Notes under the pieces: model-generated | The model's input: only the letters and a program-made list of their open reading frames with translations | What the model was told of the DNA's origin: nothing | The model's database searches: none | NCBI GenBank assembly: GCA_003573635.1 | Contig: QUTJ01031845.1 | Coordinates: 1-33,374 of the forward strand | Length of the DNA: 33,374 nucleotides | Direction of reading: 5' to 3' | Source: Goniomonas avonlea | Lineage: Eukaryota; Cryptophyceae; Goniomonadida; Goniomonadaceae | In this document: piece after piece, positions 32,001 through 33,374 of the stretch | Layout: each line of letters begins with the position of its first letter | Numbering within the stretch: position 1 is the stretch's first letter | Translations under genes and position numbers: made by a program

Positions 32001-33374
32001 CGCAAGCGCGCGGCAGTTTGAGAGGAGCGAGCGCGCGCGACTCGGCAAGACAGCGTGCGAGGCAACGGTCTGGATGTCCGAAAGCAACGTCTTGTGCAAG
32101 GCTCCGTCGGGAGCTGTCGGGACTCGGCTCGTCCAGCTCACCACCTCAAGCGAGGTCGCCGCGTTTACCACCGGCTTCATTCTCCTGGAGCTTGGCGACG
32201 TCACGAACTCTGCTGCCTCCGGTTCGGTGTCGGTTACCGTCTTCGGAGCCAACCTGGCTCCTTCGGACTACTCACGCCGCGTGCGACTCGGTCTCTCCGC
32301 CTGCAAAGCCTCGCTCTGGGTCTCGGAAAGCTCTGTCCAGGGTAAGGTGCCGATGGGGCTCCAGACTTTCCGGTTCGCTGCAGTCACAAGTGCCCTGCTG
32401 ATGCGTTCTCTGGACTCCGGATTCAGCTTTGATTCTGGGACCGTGAGCAGCACGTTGACGACGAACGCCCACCAATCCGGAGCGATGTCGATAACAGTGT
32501 TGGGTTCCTCGATCGGAGGGTTCCCTTCATCTGCGAGAGCTCGGCTTGGCGGGAGCGCGTGCGAAGCAACGGCTTGGAGCTCAGAGAGTTCAGTGCGAGG
32601 AATGGTTCCTCGCGGGTTTTATGGCGGGCAGCGTTATGCATCCGCCACCGTAGCGCGGCAGATGGCCTCATCCGCTGGCCCTTTTTCTCACGACCTTATG
32701 CCTGTGTATTTGAGTAGCCCAATGAGGGCCAATACGGCGACCACCTCTTCTGTCAGCGTCACAATTCTTGGGTCCAATCTCCTATTTGAGTACGCGACAA
32801 GCACTGCGAGGTTTGGAGGTTCGACGTGCGAAATCACCGATTGGATTTCGTGGAGCACGATACACTGCAAGACCCCTACTTCGCTCTACAGAGGGCTTTC
32901 CTGCGTCGCCACCGCCACCGGCCAAGGGTTTGGATCACTGTCACTTGCATTCACGAGCCAGAAGCCTGTGATCAGCGCGATCACGATCACCAACGGAGCG
33001 GCCACGGGGAGTTTGAGCGTGACTGTTCTCGGGAACAACATGGGGATCGCTGACAGGAGCACAGTCACACGGGTCGGGGTGAGCGCTGCGAAGGCAACGA
33101 CATGGATTTCGGATTCTGCTGCTCTCTGCAAGGTCGCACCTGGTGCAGTCGGGGCCCTTGCTGTTGTCGTGACCACTTCAGAGCTCGAGGCAAGCCTATT
33201 TGCGTCGTGGAGCTATGGAGGCGCGGTTGTGAGTAGCGCCGTGGCTTCCAACCTCGCACCGACTGGAGCAATGAGTGTGACTGTGCTTGGGTCGAACGCA
33301 GGTCAAACGGACTGGAGTGTGAGGGGTCGGTTTGGAGGGAGCGGTTGCGAAAGCACTCTGTGGACCTCGGACAG
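159..33374 (+). CDS. Giant CUB-array / IPT-like-array extracellular protein gene, partial at both ends
   Basis: Coding exons are 159-518, 729-1112, 1482-1874 and 2123-33374 (still open at the edge), about 10,800 codons in all. Seen: about 69 CUB modules followed by 32 IPT/TIG-like repeats, in one continuous frame once three introns are removed. The junctions fall inside CUB domains, so the exons must belong to one gene. Known: CUB is an extracellular beta-sandwich that binds proteins or sugars, often through calcium; IPT/TIG is an Ig-like fold found in surface receptors and adhesins. Inferred: a filamentous secreted or surface adhesin or matrix protein. Asn-Gly-Thr sequons right after the first Cys of many modules suggest N-glycosylation and passage through the ER. 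Start codon, signal peptide, anchor and stop are not in the window. I do not recognise a named gene. Confidence 0.9.
519..728 (+). other. Phase 1 intron, 210 nt
   Basis: Donor gtgtgtc at 519 and acceptor caaccag ending at 728, with a ctcac branch-like motif (A at 715), 13 nt upstream. It is C/T- and CA-rich and contains the short repeated word ccaagcagtgt. It has an in-frame stop at 635-637, so it is not coding. It interrupts a CUB at the same point as the other introns. Confidence 0.78.
729..1112 (+). CDS. Exon: CUB C-terminal half plus next CUB N-terminal half
   Basis: Enters in phase 1 after AG at 727-728 and reads DLIVVHAGSK, a divergent form of the VxVYDG strand. It runs on through RMLVEF to a new module at Cys codon 950 (TCNGTVTR), then VVDGSG and SCRWLLKPAGNV, the standard C1 to C2 part of a CUB. 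It leaves in phase 1 at 1112 (g|gtgcag); the same frame hits a stop at 1142-1144, inside the intron. Length 384 nt, symmetric 1-1. The match to the main array (DGSG, CRWLLxPxG) is better in the second half than in the first. Confidence 0.82.
1113..1481 (+). other. Phase 1 intron, 369 nt
   Basis: Donor gtgcagag at 1113; acceptor tgtcccgcag ending at 1481; a ttgac branch-like motif with A at 1467, 14 nt upstream. It holds a run of about ten G near 1262-1271 and an in-frame stop at 1142-1144. I see no gene, RNA or repeat family inside this 369-base stretch; the open frames here are short and without recognisable protein features. Confidence 0.76.
1482..1874 (+). CDS. Exon: CUB C-terminal half plus next CUB N-terminal half
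   Basis: Enters in phase 1 after AG at 1480-1481 and reads VDTVTVYDGKATTAPVLG, a clear CUB strand, then LMLLVFQTASG and GFHLGY. The next module starts at Cys codon 1724 (QCEGPVLF) and has QCSWLISP. It ends at NTEPG, the usual TE position, where the donor g|gtgtgc lies after base 1874. The unspliced frame meets a stop at 1898-1900. Length 393 nt, symmetric 1-1. The exon after it begins YDFVSVYNG, exactly completing the broken CUB. Confidence 0.85.
1875..2122 (+). other. Phase 1 intron, 248 nt, with GA microsatellite
   Basis: Donor gtgtgctg at 1875; acceptor ggtactcacag ending at 2122; ctgac branch-like motif with A at 2109, 13 nt upstream. It is purine-rich (gagagccagag type) and carries a CA then GA dinucleotide tract at 1973-2046. 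It is the last intron seen: none follows in the next 31 kb. Confidence 0.8.
1973..2046. repeat. (CA)n-(GA)n microsatellite in intron
   Basis: A short CA run (about 1973-1985) passes into a perfect GA run (1986-2046). It ends 76 nt before the acceptor, nearly the same spacing as the GA tract at 1-86 has to its own acceptor. Confidence 0.95.
2123..3741 (+). other. CUB modules 1-4 of the giant exon, divergent
   Basis: After the half module at 2123-2316, first-Cys codons lie at 2317, 2665, 3046 and 3385. Each module shows C1, a DGS or DGSG turn, C2-x-W-(I/L), an LTF strand, TE, VxVYDG-like strand, SG turn, a hydrophobic strand (for example MTVSF, MTVLF), SD and GF-x-x-Y. Module 2 has a longer loop before MLRIQF, with NTT and NLT sequons (unit 381 nt, usual 340-360). 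These modules share the CUB plan but do not yet follow the strict A/B alternation; they bridge the intron-split modules and the regular array. Confidence 0.88.
2123..33374 (+). CDS. Giant uninterrupted exon: 65 CUB modules then 32 IPT-like repeats
   Basis: One frame (codons at 2125, 2128 and so on) stays open for 31,252 nt with no stop that I found; it continues past the window. An in-frame stop at 2107-2109 and an AG at 2121-2122 fix the acceptor. The first residues, YDFVSVYNGSTTN, complete the CUB begun in the previous exon. All 65 following CUB first-Cys codons and all IPT-like repeat starts lie in the same frame, so there is no frameshift between modules. No Cys-to-Cys unit is broken in a way that would call for an intron. 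Codon use is GC-rich, which leaves many antisense and off-frame shadow frames open. The frame is under coding constraint: length changes between units are multiples of three and key residues recur. Confidence 0.93.
4828..5793 (+). repeat. Mosaic near-identical tract, copy 1 (partner 11074-12039)
   Basis: Compared base by base at an offset of 6246 nt: 4828-4937 (one mismatch), 5041-5594 (one mismatch, at 5065, in 554 nt), 5655-5705 and 5761-5793 match the partner. The stretches between (4938-5040, 5595-5654, 5706-5760) are clearly diverged. It covers parts of three CUB modules. Confidence 0.95.
11074..12039 (+). repeat. Mosaic near-identical tract, copy 2 (partner 4828-5793)
   Basis: Blocks 11074-11183, 11287-11840, 11901-11951 and 12007-12039 match the partner at constant offset 6246 nt, which is 2082 codons or nine two-module CUB units. 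The 554-nt block has a single difference (11311), while other array units differ from each other widely even at synonymous sites. Confidence 0.95.
13942..14001 (+). other. Two-Cys insertion in CUB module 34
   Basis: Between C2-SWLLTVPP and the ILLTFSLF strand there are about 20 extra residues with the pattern QCNATWFGQCQNGTLLPSG. The Cys codons are at 13948 and 13972, so a local disulfide loop is likely. NAT and NGT are sequons. No other module in the window has this. Confidence 0.85.
14215..14271 (+). other. Pro/Thr-rich hinge between CUB modules 34 and 35
   Basis: Reads LYPAIPLPPTTPAPTPHPYA up to the next module's Cys. It is Pro- and Thr-rich, an extended and probably O-glycosylated linker by analogy with other extracellular proteins. 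Confidence 0.85.
15289..15348 (+). other. Pro/Thr-rich hinge between CUB modules 37 and 38
   Basis: Reads DFVPATPPPTPTPTPTPRPR just before the Cys at 15349. It includes five TP/PT dipeptides in a row from a small DNA repeat (acgccc/acccc type), likely grown by slippage. Confidence 0.87.
17011..17133 (+). other. Thr/Ala-rich low-complexity insertion inside CUB module 42
   Basis: About 41 residues of Thr, Ala and Gly (STTTAAAGSTATAGTTTTGT and then three ATTAA-type repeats) lie between the SG turn region and the MLVTFYSD strand. The DNA contains a tandem gcagctgcaaccacc-like unit. It is mucin-like, so O-glycosylation is plausible; it sits in a loop where insertion would not break the fold. Confidence 0.88.
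21118..21798 (+). repeat. Two-module block, copy 1 of a three-module period
   Basis: Modules 54 and 55. They resemble modules 57 and 58, 1029 nt (three modules) on, more than their own neighbours: shared VLxPxYAGPxTLTF, YSST-LPRC, FSDGAAPYLS, PPWxGVV, YDGADT or FDGADT, SLSQxM and ND-GFNASFV. Matching unit lengths (342 and 339 nt). Confidence 0.82.
22147..22827 (+). repeat. Two-module block, copy 2 of a three-module period
   Basis: Modules 57 and 58, the partner of 21118-21798. The similarity is clear in protein but far from identical in DNA, so this duplication is older than the near-identical tracts at 4828-5793 and 11074-12039. Confidence 0.82.
29131..29427 (+). repeat. Near-identical IPT-like repeat, copy 1 (partner 31444-31740)
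   Basis: 297 nt match the partner at offset 2313 nt (771 codons, nine repeats), with about 16 base differences by eye (near 95 percent). Both begin STNHAATAA and share SVTVMGSNVGEGDRSSRVR. Several differences are silent. It spans repeat 16 and the start of 17. Confidence 0.93.
31444..31740 (+). repeat. Near-identical IPT-like repeat, copy 2 (partner 29131-29427)
   Basis: Spans repeat 25 and the start of 26. The match begins at agcaccaacc and ends at gtgaccgtg; just outside both points the sequences are as different as other repeats in the array. Confidence 0.93.

Larger units (their letters stand above)
25300..33374 (+). repeat. 32 tandem IPT/TIG-like repeats of about 85 residues
   Basis: Repeat starts (Asn codon of the N-xxx-TGA motif): 25300, 25558, 25810, 26065, 26323, 26578, 26836, 27094, 27340, 27598, 27856, 28111, 28357, 28621, 28873, 29137, 29392, 29647, 29905, 30163, 30421, 30673, 30928, 31186, 31450, 31705, 31960, 32206, 32464, 32731, 32992, 33250; the last is cut. 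Each reads roughly TNxxATGAxSVTVLGSNLG, a D-(Y/R)-S turn, RxRLGGSACEATxWxSDSSL, CK, a Gly-rich turn, a VTV-like strand and FSYD before the next. This follows the IPT/TIG order (SGGxxVTIxGxxF, FGGxxC, SDxxIxCxxP, Y). The spacing of 246-267 nt is strict and always in frame. The family call is by pattern only; it could be a separate Ig-like family. Confidence 0.75.

Noticed and set aside
25300-33374. Regular 246-267 nt spacing considered as a satellite DNA or CRISPR-like array
   Set aside because: The repeats are conserved in protein far more than in DNA, stay in one frame and differ at silent sites. This is a coding domain array.
159-33374. A giant bacterial adhesin
   Set aside because: The upstream part needs splicing: in-frame stops at 143-145, 635-637, 1142-1144, 1898-1900 and 2107-2109 all fall between CUB halves at good GT-AG borders with branch-like motifs.
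1-33374. Transposon or virus-like element within the repeats
   Set aside because: I found no terminal repeats, target duplications, transposase or polymerase motifs; all repetition is explained by the two domain arrays and two intronic microsatellites.

Overview
The window is the inside of one giant, multi-exon eukaryotic gene on the + strand. Both ends of the gene lie outside. I see no second gene, no RNA gene, no mobile element and no promoter or terminator. Spliced introns with in-frame stops, introns rich in GA microsatellite, a GC-rich sequence and extracellular CUB domains point to a GC-rich unicellular eukaryote (a choanoflagellate- or apusomonad-like protist, or a microalga). I cannot place it more precisely. 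The standard genetic code is assumed.

Layout. Bases 1-2122 hold three short coding exons (159-518, 729-1112, 1482-1874) separated by introns of 210, 369 and 248 nt, plus the end of an upstream intron. Every intron is phase 1 and falls at the same point inside a CUB domain. From 2123 to the window edge (33374) the sequence is one open reading frame of about 10,417 codons with no intron that I can see. The whole visible coding part is about 10,800 codons, a protein part of very roughly 1.1 MDa.

The encoded protein is made almost wholly of two kinds of repeat. First come about 69 CUB modules (the first is cut by the window), in four zones: divergent modules (159-3741); a regular array of 14 two-module units, A and B alternating (3742-13479); mixed modules with Pro/Thr hinges, a two-Cys insertion and a Thr/Ala-rich insertion (13480-18003); and a third CUB type that has lost the usual acidic motif (18004 to about 25290). 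Then, with no linker, an array of 32 repeats of about 85 residues begins (25300 to the edge). It resembles IPT/TIG immunoglobulin-like domains but has its own signature around an invariant Trp and two Cys. The likely role is a very long secreted or cell-surface adhesive or matrix filament. That is inferred from the domains; the signal peptide, any membrane anchor and the termini are outside the window.

The most striking signals are: the intron-rich to intron-free switch inside one repeat family; the two-module CUB period; two pairs of nearly identical tracts, each separated by exactly nine periods of its array (6246 nt and 2313 nt), which look like recent gene conversion or unequal exchange; and the CUB-array plus IPT-like-array architecture itself.
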